A DNA stretch of 64,000 bases from Sphingobacterium puteale. GTDB lineage: Bacteria; Bacteroidota; Bacteroidia; Sphingobacteriales; Sphingobacteriaceae. Below, piece by piece: positions 17,967-27,393 of this stretch (positions within the stretch are counted from its first letter, which is position 1; each line of letters starts with the position of its first letter). The notes beneath the pieces were generated by a model that had not been told where the DNA came from, ran no database searches, and saw nothing but the letters and a program-made list of their open reading frames with translations. Made by a program: the position numbers and the translations under genes. The stretch lies in the NCBI RefSeq assembly GCF_003627955.1, contig NZ_RBWS01000021.1, positions 18,292 to 82,291 of the forward strand. Reading direction: 5' to 3'.

Positions 17967-17974
17967 TATATTTG
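17967..17974 (+). promoter_or_regulatory. -7 promoter box of GH109-like gene
   Basis: TATATTTG fits TAnnTTTG, 27 bases right of the operator pair and 77 bases before the start codon. Confidence 0.45.
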
Positions 17975-18051
17975 TTGATAAGAGCCAGTCTCATAGATGG
18001 TTCTTATCAAGAAGAAATAACTAATATACAAACTCCTCATATCTCAAAACA

Positions 18052-19398
18052 ATGGATAGAAGAAATTTCATTAAATCAACTGCCATCACTACCGCTGGAA
18101 TAGGCGTTCTTTCAAGCACAGACTTATTCGCCCAAACAAATGGGAAAATAAAAATCGGCTTTATCGGAGTTGGCCTACGCGGCCGTAACCATGTTCAGAT
18201 TGCCTTAAACAGAGACGATTTAGAAATTGTTGCTGTATGCGACACACAAGAAGAATCTCTTGCACAATGCCGCAAACAGTTCAATGCCAAAGGCACCAAA
18301 CTTCCAAAAGAGTATACAGGAGGAGTAGATGCTTATAAAAAAATGCTGAGCAGTGAAAAATTAGATGCCATAATCATCGCAACACCTTGGCAGTTTCACA
18401 AAGACCAGGCTATTGATGCCATGAAAGCTGGTTTATATGTAGGCTGTGAGGTTATCGCGGGCCTAACCGTTCAAGACCACTGGGATGTCGTAAAAGCATC
18501 TGAAGAAACTGGCAAGCCTTACATGACATTGGAAAATGTTGCTTTCCGTCGCGATGTACTTGCAGTTTTAAATATGCACAGACAGGGCTTATTCGGTGAA
18601 TTGTTACACCTTGAAGGGGGGTATCAACATGATTTACGTGAAGTTCTTTTCAATGACGGAAAAAATTATTACGGACACGGTGTTGAATACGGAACGAAAG
18701 CAATTTCGGAAGCGCAATGGCGTACGCAATTCAACATTGACCAAGATGGTGACCTATACCCGACACACGGTTTAGGCCCGATCATGCAATTTGTTGACAT
18801 CAACAAAGGCAATAGATTTACTCACATTACATCTTACTCAAGCAAAGCGCGTGGCTTGGCAGCATATGTCAATAAAGTATCACCGGGACATCCAAATAGT
18901 AAATTAAACTATAAAAACGGCGATATTACACAAACCATGTTGCAATGTGCAAATGGGGAAACGATGTTATTGACACACGATACGCACTTACCAAGACCTT
19001 ATTCTATCGGCTTCCGTGTGCAGGGTACTGAAGGCATCTGGATGGACGTCGCTAAAGGCATTCACATTGAAGGGAAATCCAAACCGCATACCTGGGATTC
19101 AGCAGACGAATGGGTTAAAAAATATGACCACCCGATCTGGAAAAAATATGAAGAATTAGCGACTGGTTCAGGCCATGGGGGGATGGACTGGTTTGTGTTC
19201 AACGCGTTTATCCAAGCTGTAAAACAAAAAGTCCAAACGCCGATCGACGTTTATGATTCGGTGACCATGAGCGCAGTATTCCCACTCTCTACGGAGTCCA
19301 TCGAAAAAGGTAATAAAACCTTAGCGTTCCCAGATTTTACAAAAGGAAAATGGAGAACAAAGAAAAATACCTTTATGCTTGATGATAGCGGTATGTAA
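18052..19398 (+). CDS. GH109-like NAD-dependent glycosidase (Gfo/Idh/MocA family)
   Basis: A 448-residue exported oxidoreductase-fold protein. It opens with a Tat-type signal (RRNFIKST, residues 3-10) and then the Rossmann motif GVGLRG (39-44). The central region has GGYQHDLREVLF, EAQWRTQFNIDQDGDLYPTHGLGPI and the C-terminal SGHGGMDWFVFNAF; these match GH109, known for NAD-assisted alpha-N-acetylgalactosaminidase activity, better than generic Gfo/Idh enzymes. GH109 enzymes cleave terminal GalNAc by a redox mechanism. Divergent from a hexosamine-kinase-like gene. Uncertainty: other Tat-exported Gfo/Idh enzymes share much of this architecture. Confidence 0.82.
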   Translation: MDRRNFIKSTAITTAGIGVLSSTDLFAQTNGKIKIGFIGVGLRGRNHVQIALNRDDLEIVAVCDTQEESLAQCRKQFNAKGTKLPKEYTGGVDAYKKMLSSEKLDAIIIATPWQFHKDQAIDAMKAGLYVGCEVIAGLTVQDHWDVVKASEETGKPYMTLENVAFRRDVLAVLNMHRQGLFGELLHLEGGYQHDLREVLFNDGKNYYGHGVEYGTKAISEAQWRTQFNIDQDGDLYPTHGLGPIMQFVDINKGNRFTHITSYSSKARGLAAYVNKVSPGHPNSKLNYKNGDITQTMLQCANGETMLLTHDTHLPRPYSIGFRVQGTEGIWMDVAKGIHIEGKSKPHTWDSADEWVKKYDHPIWKKYEELATGSGHGGMDWFVFNAFIQAVKQKVQTPIDVYDSVTMSAVFPLSTESIEKGNKTLAFPDFTKGKWRTKKNTFMLDDSGM

Positions 19399-19417
19399 GA
19401 CCCCAAAAAATAATATA

Positions 19418-19460
19418 AACGAAAGAAGCTGTATCTCGAAAAGATACAGCTTCTTTCGTT
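19418..19460 (+). terminator. terminator of GH109-like gene
   Basis: Perfect 19-bp stem beginning AACGAAAGAAGC, loop CGAAA, 43 bases in all. Very stable; the T tail is short. Confidence 0.85.
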
Positions 19461-19547
19461 GTACCCTTTAATATAATCCCGATAGTTCTACCATTTAGCC
19501 TTCCTTTTTCTTAAATTAGCCTTCACAAACAATTTTTCGATAACATT

Positions 19548-20840
19548 ATGCTCACTGAAGCAATTATAATCTTAGTATTAATCATCTTAAATGGAATCCT
19601 GTCTGCCTCTGAGATTTCAATCGTATCCAGCAGAAAAGCGCGTTTACAGGCCGAGAGCGACAAGGATAATCCTGCCGCCAAAATTGCATTGCATCTCAAG
19701 GAGTCTCCCAATAGTTTCCTTTCAACAGTGCAGATTGGGATCACCTTGATCGGTATCTTAACAGGTTTCTTTTCTGGAGGCAGCATCTCTGCGTACCTGA
19801 TCGAAGTTTTTAATAAATCGAGCATACTCGCCCCCTACAGTCAGCAGCTGGCAGTTATTCTGGTGGTGCTGATCATTACCTATTTTTCATTAGTTCTTGG
19901 TGAACTGGTGCCAAAGCGTATCGGGATGGCTATTCCTGAAAAATATGCCATGCTCATTGCCTACCCCATGAATTTGCTCAGCAAGATCGTAAAGCCTTTT
20001 GTCTGGCTATTAAGTGCCTCTACTGAATTTATTGTCAAGATCCTCAATATCAAGAGTACGGGAAACAGTGTCACCGAAGAGGAGATCAAAGCATTGGTGG
20101 ATGAGGGGGTCGATAGTGGCGTAATTGAAGGTATTGAGCATGATATTGTAGATCGTCTCCTAAGTTTAGGCGACAAAAAGGCCATCAACCTGATGACTCA
20201 CCGTAAACACATTGTATTTTTGGATCTGGAGGACAGCTTCGAGGAAAATAGACAGATTATCCTTGATAATGACCATTCTATCTATCCCGTCTGCGAAGGT
20301 GGGCTTGACAATATCAAAGGGGTAGTCCATGTCAAATCCCTGCTTAGGCAATGTTTTCAGAATAAGCCTTTTAATCTCCGGGAGCTCCTGCTTCCGATCA
20401 AATTTGTCAATGAATTCAGCTCTTCCTACAGCATCATGAATACCTTACGGACATCTCGGGTACATCAGGCTGTTGTAATCGACGAATACGGCTCGCTACA
20501 GGGTATCATAACACTACGCGATATCGTAGGCGATCTCGTTGGTAACATCACCGAAAGCGATATCAGTGTACGCCCGACCATCCGTCAACTGGACAACGGG
20601 GATTATGTCGTGGACGGGCAGTATCAGATTGAGGACCTCCTGGATGAATTTGAAATAGGACTTTCCGAAGAAGATGAAGATGACATCAATAACGTCACTA
20701 CAGTCGGCGGATTGGTTTTCCTGCTACTGGACCACGTCCCAGAAGAAGGCGAACGCGTACGTTTCAAAAATATGATATTTGAAGTATTGGATATGGATGG
20801 CAACCGTATAGATAAATTATTGTTAAAAATCGAGGAATAA
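19548..20840 (+). CDS. CNNM/CorC (HlyC) family membrane protein
   Basis: A 430-residue inner-membrane protein of the CNNM (DUF21) class, linked to magnesium/cobalt homeostasis. Domain order: a DUF21 transmembrane region (about 1-180, with ISIVSSRKARL, NSFLSTVQIGITLIGIL and GELVPKRIGMAIP), two CBS domains (about 200-340; HVKSLL and AVVIDEYGSLQGIITLRDIV), and a CorC/HlyC C-terminal domain (VDGQYQIEDLLDEFEI, GGLVFLLLDHVPEEGE). No operon partner. A bidirectional terminator follows. Confidence 0.93.
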   Translation: MLTEAIIILVLIILNGILSASEISIVSSRKARLQAESDKDNPAAKIALHLKESPNSFLSTVQIGITLIGILTGFFSGGSISAYLIEVFNKSSILAPYSQQLAVILVVLIITYFSLVLGELVPKRIGMAIPEKYAMLIAYPMNLLSKIVKPFVWLLSASTEFIVKILNIKSTGNSVTEEEIKALVDEGVDSGVIEGIEHDIVDRLLSLGDKKAINLMTHRKHIVFLDLEDSFEENRQIILDNDHSIYPVCEGGLDNIKGVVHVKSLLRQCFQNKPFNLRELLLPIKFVNEFSSSYSIMNTLRTSRVHQAVVIDEYGSLQGIITLRDIVGDLVGNITESDISVRPTIRQLDNGDYVVDGQYQIEDLLDEFEIGLSEEDEDDINNVTTVGGLVFLLLDHVPEEGERVRFKNMIFEVLDMDGNRIDKLLLKIEE

Positions 20841-20863
20841 AAAGAGGATTATCCCTTTCAGTA

Positions 20864-20905
20864 ACAACAGAGGGCCGATCATAAATGATCGGCCCTCTGT
20901 TGTTA
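20864..20905. terminator. bidirectional terminator
   Basis: Perfect 19-bp stem AACAACAGAGGGCCGATCA around a TAAA loop, shared by the convergent CNNM and POT genes. Confidence 0.9.
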
Positions 20906-20927
20906 TTATAATATTATGACAGCCATC

Positions 20928-22517
20928 TTAGTTAATGCCATGCATCATCTTTTTCAGAATAGGATTGAAAACAATCAGTAATAGCGCGGTCACCCCTGGA
21001 ACAATGGCAAAAATCATAAAGAAATAAGACATCGAATGTTCCGCTGTAATTTTATCGATATAGGATCCTAAAAATCCACCAATGAAATTAGCGATAGCTG
21101 AGGCACAAAACCAGCAGCCAAAAAGTAAACCTAAAAACTTCTTTGGAGAGAGTTTACTGACATAGGAGAGTCCTACCGGAGATAGACAAAGTTCTCCAGC
21201 TGAATGGAAAAAATAGGCGATAACAAGCCAGATCATGCTAACTGAGGCAGTTTTCGCTCCCTGTGGGATATCACTTGCGCCATAAGCCAGCGCAGCGAAG
21301 CCAATACCGACCAAGATCAGGCCCAAAGCAAATTTGACCGGTCCAGAAGGGTTCCAGATTTTTTCCCAGAATTTACTGAAGGATGAGGCCAACGAAATAA
21401 TAAAAAATGCATTCAATATCTGGAACCAGGAAGCGCCAACCTCGGAACCGGTTATACCAATCTCACGAAATACTTTCCATAAGCCCAGGCACCAGATAAT
21501 ACCAAAGGAAATCGCTGTAAACAAAATCGTCAATGGATATTGTTTATAGATCTTTCTGGCAAGAGCAGTCAATACAATAGTTACAATAACAATCGGAACA
21601 ATCGTTAGGATAGTATCAATCCATTTAAAGGCTACTGCTGAGTCGCCTGAAAGTATACGCTGTGTATAATCTTTGGCAAAAATAGACATGGAACCTCCGG
21701 CTTGCTCAAAAGATAAAAAGAATACCACACTGGCAAGCATGAATATTGTAACGACAATAAGGCGGTCTCTAACGACATTACCGGGAATAACCTCATCAAC
21801 CTCTTCTTTATTTTTGACTTTCTCGTCATGATGAGCCTGTAGAGCTTTGGGAGTATCGCCAATAATTCCGAATATTTTCTGTCCAAAATAGAATTGTAAC
21901 ATTCCAAAGAACATAAAAACCCCTGCTAAACCAAATCCATAGTGCCAACCTATCTTCTCACCGATATAGCCACACAAAAGCATTCCTAAAAATGAACCAG
22001 CATTGATACCCATATAGAAAATCGTATAACCTGCATCTTTCTTCGCACTTTTATCTGGGTATAGGTTTCCAACCATTGAGGAGATATTTGGTTTAAACAT
22101 CCCATTTCCCAAGATCATCAAGAGTAGACCTAAGAAAAAGAAGCCTGAATTGACAGCCTCAAATGCCATGGATAGGTGACCCAGCGTCATAATCAACGCA
22201 CCGATCAAGATAGCCTTTTTAAAACCGGTCAATTTATCCGCAATCATACCACCAATCAGCGGGGTCAAATAAACAAACCCTGTATATAAACCATATAACT
22301 TCATTGCGCGTTCATTGCTCCATTCCCATCCCCCATCAGCGATCGTACTGATTAAAAATAAAGTCAACAGCGCCCGCATTCCATAATAACTAAAACGCTC
22401 CCACATTTCCGTAAAGAACAGCACAAATAATCCTGCAGGATGCCCATTTACCATCTTGTCATCTATCCCCTGCTTGGCCAGATGTGCTACAAGAACTTGA
22501 TCTTTTTCTTGATTCAT
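20928..22517 (-). CDS. POT family peptide transporter
   Basis: A 529-residue POT protein: EMWERFSYYGMRALL (ExxER motif, near residue 33), GGMIADKLTGFKK, MFKPNISSMVGNLYPD, and FYMGINAGSFLGMLLCGYIG. Very similar at the protein level to the next gene (22601-24175), with the same N-terminal layout (KGHPAGLFVLFFTEMWERF versus NGHPAGLFVLFFTEMWERF) and the same central charged linker. The pair looks like a recent tandem duplication, diverged mainly in the linker. Spacing of 83 bases leaves room for a promoter. Confidence 0.94.
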   Translation of the reverse strand: MNQEKDQVLVAHLAKQGIDDKMVNGHPAGLFVLFFTEMWERFSYYGMRALLTLFLISTIADGGWEWSNERAMKLYGLYTGFVYLTPLIGGMIADKLTGFKKAILIGALIMTLGHLSMAFEAVNSGFFFLGLLLMILGNGMFKPNISSMVGNLYPDKSAKKDAGYTIFYMGINAGSFLGMLLCGYIGEKIGWHYGFGLAGVFMFFGMLQFYFGQKIFGIIGDTPKALQAHHDEKVKNKEEVDEVIPGNVVRDRLIVVTIFMLASVVFFLSFEQAGGSMSIFAKDYTQRILSGDSAVAFKWIDTILTIVPIVIVTIVLTALARKIYKQYPLTILFTAISFGIIWCLGLWKVFREIGITGSEVGASWFQILNAFFIISLASSFSKFWEKIWNPSGPVKFALGLILVGIGFAALAYGASDIPQGAKTASVSMIWLVIAYFFHSAGELCLSPVGLSYVSKLSPKKFLGLLFGCWFCASAIANFIGGFLGSYIDKITAEHSMSYFFMIFAIVPGVTALLLIVFNPILKKMMHGIN

Positions 22518-22600
22518 ATAATTTCAATAATTGTTTTATAACTCAGGTTTTGTTTTTAATTTGATAAAAATCGCATGAAGATACACTATTTTTCTATGAA

Positions 22601-24175
22601 TTAGTCAATTCCATGCATCATCTTTTTTATTTTTTTATTACCAAGCAGCAGAAATACAGCTGCTATCATGGGTATCAGGGTAAACACTGCAAAGAAAAAT
22701 GACATGGAATGGGACTCGGTTATCTTATCAATGTAAGAACCAATAAATCCACCGATAAAATTAGCGATGGCATTGGCACAAAACCAGAAGCCAAATAGCA
22801 GCCCTAAGAATTTCTTTGGCGACAATTTACTTACATAAGACAAGCCCACCGGGCCAATGCACAGCTCACCAACGGTATGAAAAAAATAGGCCGATACCAA
22901 CCAGATCATACTGACCGAAGCCGTCTTCGCTCCCGTTGGAATCTCGGCGCTTCCTATGGAAAGGGCAGCAAATCCAACTCCCACCAAGGTCAAGCCCATG
23001 GCGAACTTAATCGGTCCCGATGGGTTCCAGACGCGCTCCCAGATCTTGCTAAAAGAAGTGGCCAGTGTAATAATAAAGAAAGAATTGAGCATGGGAAACC
23101 AGGAAACTGTCACTTCTGAATTCATACCATGGTATTCGCGATAAACCTTCCATAGGCACAAAGACCAAATAATCACAAATGAAATGCTGGAGAAGAGTAT
23201 AATTAAGGGATATTTACGAATTATCTTTTTCGCCAAGACAAGCAATACAACAGTAATCACGATAATGGGCACAATCGTTAATGCAAAATCCGCCCATTTA
23301 AAAATAGTAGCAGCCTCTCCGCTCAATACCCGCTGGGTGTAATTTTTAGCGAATATGGTCATTGAGCCACCTGCCTGTTCAAAAGCCAAATGGAATACAA
23401 TACTTGAAAACATGAAAATCGCAATGACTAACAGGCGGTCACGTACAATATGTTTTGGATGTTCATCATCGGAATTCAGCTCCTCCGAAACAGTGTTTTC
23501 TTTTTCTGGTGTATCGCCTATTTTTCCAAAAATGCGTTGTGCAAAATAAAACTGCAACATCCCCAGAAACATAAATATCCCGGCAAGTCCAAAACCATAA
23601 TGCCAGCCTATCTTCTCCCCAATATAACCGCACAGCATCATTCCCAGAAAAGCACCACCATTGATCCCCATGTAGAAGATCGTATATCCGGCATCTTTTT
23701 TCCCGCCTCTATCGGGATAAAGTTTACCCACCATCGAAGAAATATTGGGTTTGAACAGACCATTTCCCAGAACGATAAGTACCAATCCTGCGAGAAAGAA
23801 ATTTTTGTTGAATCCCTCCATGGCCATCGAAATATGGCCGAGGGTCATGATGATCGCGCCTACCATAATGGACTTTTTATAGCCAGTCAGCCGATCCGCA
23901 ATAATTCCACCAAACAACGGTGTTAAAAACACCATCCCTGTATATAGACCATACAGTTTCATTGCTTCCGAATTTGTCCAGCCCCAGCCATGTTGAGCAA
24001 TGGTGGAAACCAAAAAGTTTACCAATAGCGCTCGCATGCCATAGTAACTAAAACGTTCCCACATCTCCGTAAAAAACAAGACAAATAATCCTGCTGGATG
24101 TCCTTTCACCAACACTTGTTCAGCGCCCACTTTATTTAAATGAGATTCCAGAACAGCATCTTTTTCAAAATTCAT
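22601..24175 (-). CDS. POT family peptide transporter
   Basis: A 524-residue POT protein, paralogue of its downstream neighbour. Motifs: EMWERFSYYGMRALL, GGIIADRLTGYKK, LFKPNISSMVGKLYPD, FYMGINGGAFLGMMLCGYIG, and a linker SEELNSDDEHPKHIV in place of the neighbour's KNKEEVDEVIPGNVV. Helices predicted from hydrophobicity number 12-14. First gene of the pair; 24176-24376 upstream is AT-rich with no other gene. Peptide specificity cannot be inferred. Confidence 0.94.
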   Translation of the reverse strand: MNFEKDAVLESHLNKVGAEQVLVKGHPAGLFVLFFTEMWERFSYYGMRALLVNFLVSTIAQHGWGWTNSEAMKLYGLYTGMVFLTPLFGGIIADRLTGYKKSIMVGAIIMTLGHISMAMEGFNKNFFLAGLVLIVLGNGLFKPNISSMVGKLYPDRGGKKDAGYTIFYMGINGGAFLGMMLCGYIGEKIGWHYGFGLAGIFMFLGMLQFYFAQRIFGKIGDTPEKENTVSEELNSDDEHPKHIVRDRLLVIAIFMFSSIVFHLAFEQAGGSMTIFAKNYTQRVLSGEAATIFKWADFALTIVPIIVITVVLLVLAKKIIRKYPLIILFSSISFVIIWSLCLWKVYREYHGMNSEVTVSWFPMLNSFFIITLATSFSKIWERVWNPSGPIKFAMGLTLVGVGFAALSIGSAEIPTGAKTASVSMIWLVSAYFFHTVGELCIGPVGLSYVSKLSPKKFLGLLFGFWFCANAIANFIGGFIGSYIDKITESHSMSFFFAVFTLIPMIAAVFLLLGNKKIKKMMHGID

Positions 24176-24376
24176 GTTTTCTAATCGTTATTTTTCAATA
24201 TCAGGTAGTGCGATTTCAGCTTATCCATTTTTAGCCAGCCAAATTACGCTATGTTAAGTTATCAAGGCTGTTACAACACATCCGACAACCGAATCAGTTT
24301 ACAAGTTAAATATGGACAAAAATCTAGATTTAATTTAAAAGGGTCCATCCGTTCAAAGGAAAGACTTTTTTAAAAG

Positions 24377-24410
24377 CAAAGTTCTTTTCAATCGCATGAA
24401 AAGAACTTTG
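24377..24410 (-). terminator. terminator of the PBP4-UMF1-LutA-epimerase operon
   Basis: Perfect 14-bp stem CAAAGTTCTTTTCA / TGAAAAGAACTTTG with a 6-base loop; CTTTT follows on the minus strand. Confidence 0.88.
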
Positions 24411-24420
24411 TGTTTTTATA

Positions 24421-25311
24421 TTAGATCAATGGACGCAATCGTTCCAATAATTTTTTAGTTGCGAAGATTCCTTCTTCTTCACTTAATTTACTTCCTTCAT
24501 ATTCAATGCCCACATATCCTTTGAATTTTGCCTTTTTCACGATCTTTAGCATGCGTTCATAGTCGATTTGGGTTTCATTACCATTAGCATCAAAATCATG
24601 TGTTTTGGCACTGACCCCATGCGCATAAGGCATCAAGTCAGTCACACCCTGGTAACGGTCATATTCATAGAAATTACCCAAATCAGGTAAGCTTCCGCAA
24701 TATTTGCTTCCTACAGCTTTTAAAGTTTTGGCCAACCAGTCACCATGTGAAGAAATACCGCCGTGATTTTCCACGATAATACTAATACCTGCTTTTTTTC
24801 CGATATCAGATAAGGTTGTCAGGCTCTCCACCACACGCTTGCTGACCTCATCGGGAGTTCCCTTGCCGGCAGCATTTACACGGATGGCATGACAACCCAA
24901 AAAGTTCGCTGCAGAAATCCATTTATAGTGATTTTGTACCGCCTGCTTTCTTTTCGTTTCATCTTCATCACCTAGATTTCCCTCACCATCAATCATAATC
25001 AAGACGTTTCTTACACCATTATCTTTTGCGCGCATGTTGAGTTCAGTCAGATAATTGTTGTCATTAGCCTTGTCTTTAAAGAACTGATTGACATACTCTA
25101 CACCATAGATACCATATTTTTTTGCCGCTACGACCGGAAAGTCCAAATTGTTCAAATCACCTTTAAACAATGTTTTATGCAATGACCATTCTGCTAAGGA
25201 AATGTCAAACCAATCTTTCTTTGCTGCGGCAAAACTCTCCAGCGATGGCGCCAATGCTATACCGGCAGAGGCTAATGCAAGGTTTTTAAGAAAATCTCTT
25301 CTAGAATTCAT
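24421..25311 (-). CDS. sugar phosphate isomerase/epimerase-like TIM-barrel protein
   Basis: A 296-residue exported protein of the xylose-isomerase-like TIM-barrel family (AP_endonuc_2). Tat-type signal: SRRDFLKNLALASAGIALAP at residues 3-22. The fold is shown by VEYVNQFF, IVENHGGISS, GSLPDLGNFYEYD and GYVGIEYEGSKL, where the Glu/His/Asp metal ligands occur in the family. Last gene of a four-gene operon, 24 bases after the LutA-like gene. The substrate is not deducible. Confidence 0.85.
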   Translation of the reverse strand: MNSRRDFLKNLALASAGIALAPSLESFAAAKKDWFDISLAEWSLHKTLFKGDLNNLDFPVVAAKKYGIYGVEYVNQFFKDKANDNNYLTELNMRAKDNGVRNVLIMIDGEGNLGDEDETKRKQAVQNHYKWISAANFLGCHAIRVNAAGKGTPDEVSKRVVESLTTLSDIGKKAGISIIVENHGGISSHGDWLAKTLKAVGSKYCGSLPDLGNFYEYDRYQGVTDLMPYAHGVSAKTHDFDANGNETQIDYERMLKIVKKAKFKGYVGIEYEGSKLSEEEGIFATKKLLERLRPLI

Positions 25312-25335
25312 GTGTTTAGATTTAAAGTGTGTTAT

Positions 25336-26064
25336 TTATATATTCCCCCAGCCAGTGGTCAGTACATCCACAAGGTGCATGGTCTGGATAGGTAATTTAT
25401 GTTTATCAATATAAGCTTGCAGCTGCAACAAGCAGGACGAATCCGTCGAAATAATATAGTCAGCATTCAATGCCATGGCATTTCTGACTTTTTGTTCTGC
25501 CATGGCGGCCGATATCCCTTCAAACTTAACAGCAAAACTTCCACCAAAACCACAACAGGTTTCACTATCCTTTACCTCCAGCATTTCCAATCCCAGCACC
25601 TTACTCAGCAACTTCCGGGGTTCATCCTTGATCTTGCATTCACGCAGGGCCGAGCAAGAGTCATGATATACCCCAACACCCTCCAACTCAGCTCCGAAAT
25701 AATCCTTTTTCAGTACATTGACCAAAAAATCGGAAATCTCCATGACCTGTTGTTGTATTTTATGACATTGGTGAGAATCGGCCGAATTCGCGAACAGGTC
25801 GCTATAACTATTTCTGACCATACCGGTACAGGAAGCCGAAGGAGAAATAATGACATGATCGCCCGAAAAATCTTCTAGAAACTTCCTTCCTACCTGCTTT
25901 GCATCGTCCCAAAAACCAGCATTATAAGCAGGCTGTCCACAACAGGTCTGACCGGGGTTATAAAGCACTTCACAACCTACTTTTTCCAATAAACGAATCG
26001 TATTAAAAGCAGTCTCCGGATAAAGCTGATCTATAAAACAAGGAACAAAAAGTTCTACCTTCAT
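25336..26064 (-). CDS. lutA: LutA-like (Fe-S)-binding cysteine-rich protein
   Basis: A 242-residue protein with two CCG domains: TCCGQPAYNAGF (about residues 41-52) and ETCCGFGGSFAVKF (about 187-200), as in LutA of the LutABC L-lactate oxidation complex. I place the start at ATG 26064 (MKVELFVPC); the upstream 26079 is a TTG. LutB and LutC are not adjacent: the neighbours are a UMF1 transporter and a TIM-barrel epimerase, so it is a separated LutA or a paralogue with another redox job. Confidence 0.85.
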   Translation of the reverse strand: MKVELFVPCFIDQLYPETAFNTIRLLEKVGCEVLYNPGQTCCGQPAYNAGFWDDAKQVGRKFLEDFSGDHVIISPSASCTGMVRNSYSDLFANSADSHQCHKIQQQVMEISDFLVNVLKKDYFGAELEGVGVYHDSCSALRECKIKDEPRKLLSKVLGLEMLEVKDSETCCGFGGSFAVKFEGISAAMAEQKVRNAMALNADYIISTDSSCLLQLQAYIDKHKLPIQTMHLVDVLTTGWGNI

Positions 26065-26084
26065 ATTTAATTCAATCAATAAAA

Positions 26085-27383
26085 TTAAGATTTATTGGAT
26101 ATTAATATCCGCACCAAAAGTAACAATCCAATTACAAAAAATAAAGAAAGTACCAGTGCAGAATAACGAATATTGTGCGTGATCTGTTCAATCAGGCCAA
26201 AGGAGAACAGACCGATGACGATTGCCACTTTTTCTGTAACATCATAAAAAGAGAAAAAGGCCGTCGTGTCCTTAATATCTGTTGGGATCAGTTTAGAGTA
26301 TGTCGATCTCGATAAGGACTGTATTCCCCCCATGACCAGACCGACCAATGCAGCAATAATATAAAATTGCATCGGAGTGGACAGATAAAATGCAGCAATA
26401 CAAATTGAGATCCAAATCATCACAACGACGATCAACACCTTAATATTTCCAAAAAGCTTCGATAAATAAGACATCAAAAAAGCTCCTAAAATTGCGACAA
26501 GCAGGATTAAAAGAATGGTTGCAATGAGCCGCTCGGCACCAAGATGAAGAATTTTTTCACCAAATGATGAGGCGACAATCATCAGTGTCTGTACCCCGAT
26601 CGCATAAAAGAAAAAAGCGGGCAAAAACTGTTTAATCTCAGGGATGCCTTTGATTTCATGGATCACGTGGTTAAATTCGTCCCGTACATTCTGTATAAAG
26701 CTTTTCCCTAAATTATTGCCCGTGGGTTCAATTTTAGGTAAATATTTAAATGGGATCATGGAGAATCCCAGCCACCACAGCCCTACCATCAGAAAAGATA
26801 TTCGGGCCGGCAACGATGGATCTGTAATTCCAAACCATTCCGGCTTCAGAACCACGATAAAACAAAGAATCTGTAAAGTTACACAACCGATATAGCCAAA
26901 AGCAAAGCCCTGTGCGCTCACACGGTCCTGCTGATCTACCGTCGCTAACAGGGGCAGGTATGAATTATTGAACAAAACACCACCAATATAGCCCATTGCA
27001 GCCAAAGCAAAACATACAATACCGATCTCCAAGGTTTCCAGTTTAAAGAAAAACAGGCACATACATGCGATCGCACCAACATAGGTAAAGAGTTTCATGA
27101 TCTGTTTCTTTAAACCCTTCGCATCAGCGTAGGATGATATAAAAGGCAAAGAAAATGACATCAGCAAGTAAGCTGCAGCCAGTGAAAAATTGGAAAGCGC
27201 TGTATTGACAATCTCAATACCAAAAAATTTAACGACATCACCATGCTCTTTTGTCGTTGTTATTGCTGTATAATATACAGGAAAGATGGTTGAGGTAATT
27301 ACGAGGTTATAAGCAGAATTGGCCCAATCAAACATCGCCCAGGAACGAATGAGTTTTTTATTGTTTTTTGCAATTGCTTCCAT
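26085..27383 (-). CDS. UMF1-type MFS transporter (Atg22-like)
   Basis: A 432-residue 12-helix major-facilitator protein of the Atg22/UMF1 family: the N-terminus SWAMFDWANSAYNLVITSTIFP is the family hallmark, and MGGIQSLSRSTYSKLIP and FFSFYDVTEKVAIV are in the C-terminal half. Substrate unknown in bacteria. It follows the PBP4-like gene by 10 bases and precedes the LutA-like gene by 20, so it belongs to a four-gene unit. Confidence 0.92.
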   Translation of the reverse strand: MEAIAKNNKKLIRSWAMFDWANSAYNLVITSTIFPVYYTAITTTKEHGDVVKFFGIEIVNTALSNFSLAAAYLLMSFSLPFISSYADAKGLKKQIMKLFTYVGAIACMCLFFFKLETLEIGIVCFALAAMGYIGGVLFNNSYLPLLATVDQQDRVSAQGFAFGYIGCVTLQILCFIVVLKPEWFGITDPSLPARISFLMVGLWWLGFSMIPFKYLPKIEPTGNNLGKSFIQNVRDEFNHVIHEIKGIPEIKQFLPAFFFYAIGVQTLMIVASSFGEKILHLGAERLIATILLILLVAILGAFLMSYLSKLFGNIKVLIVVVMIWISICIAAFYLSTPMQFYIIAALVGLVMGGIQSLSRSTYSKLIPTDIKDTTAFFSFYDVTEKVAIVIGLFSFGLIEQITHNIRYSALVLSLFFVIGLLLLVRILISNKS

Positions 27384-27393
27384 TTAAATTGGC

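Noticed and set aside
17909..18103. 64-residue frame in the kinase/GH109 gap
   Set aside because: Covers the operator and promoter and overlaps the GH109-like start; no sign of coding.
22877..23926. Plus-strand frames opposite the POT genes
   Set aside because: Mirror frames of a clear membrane-protein gene.
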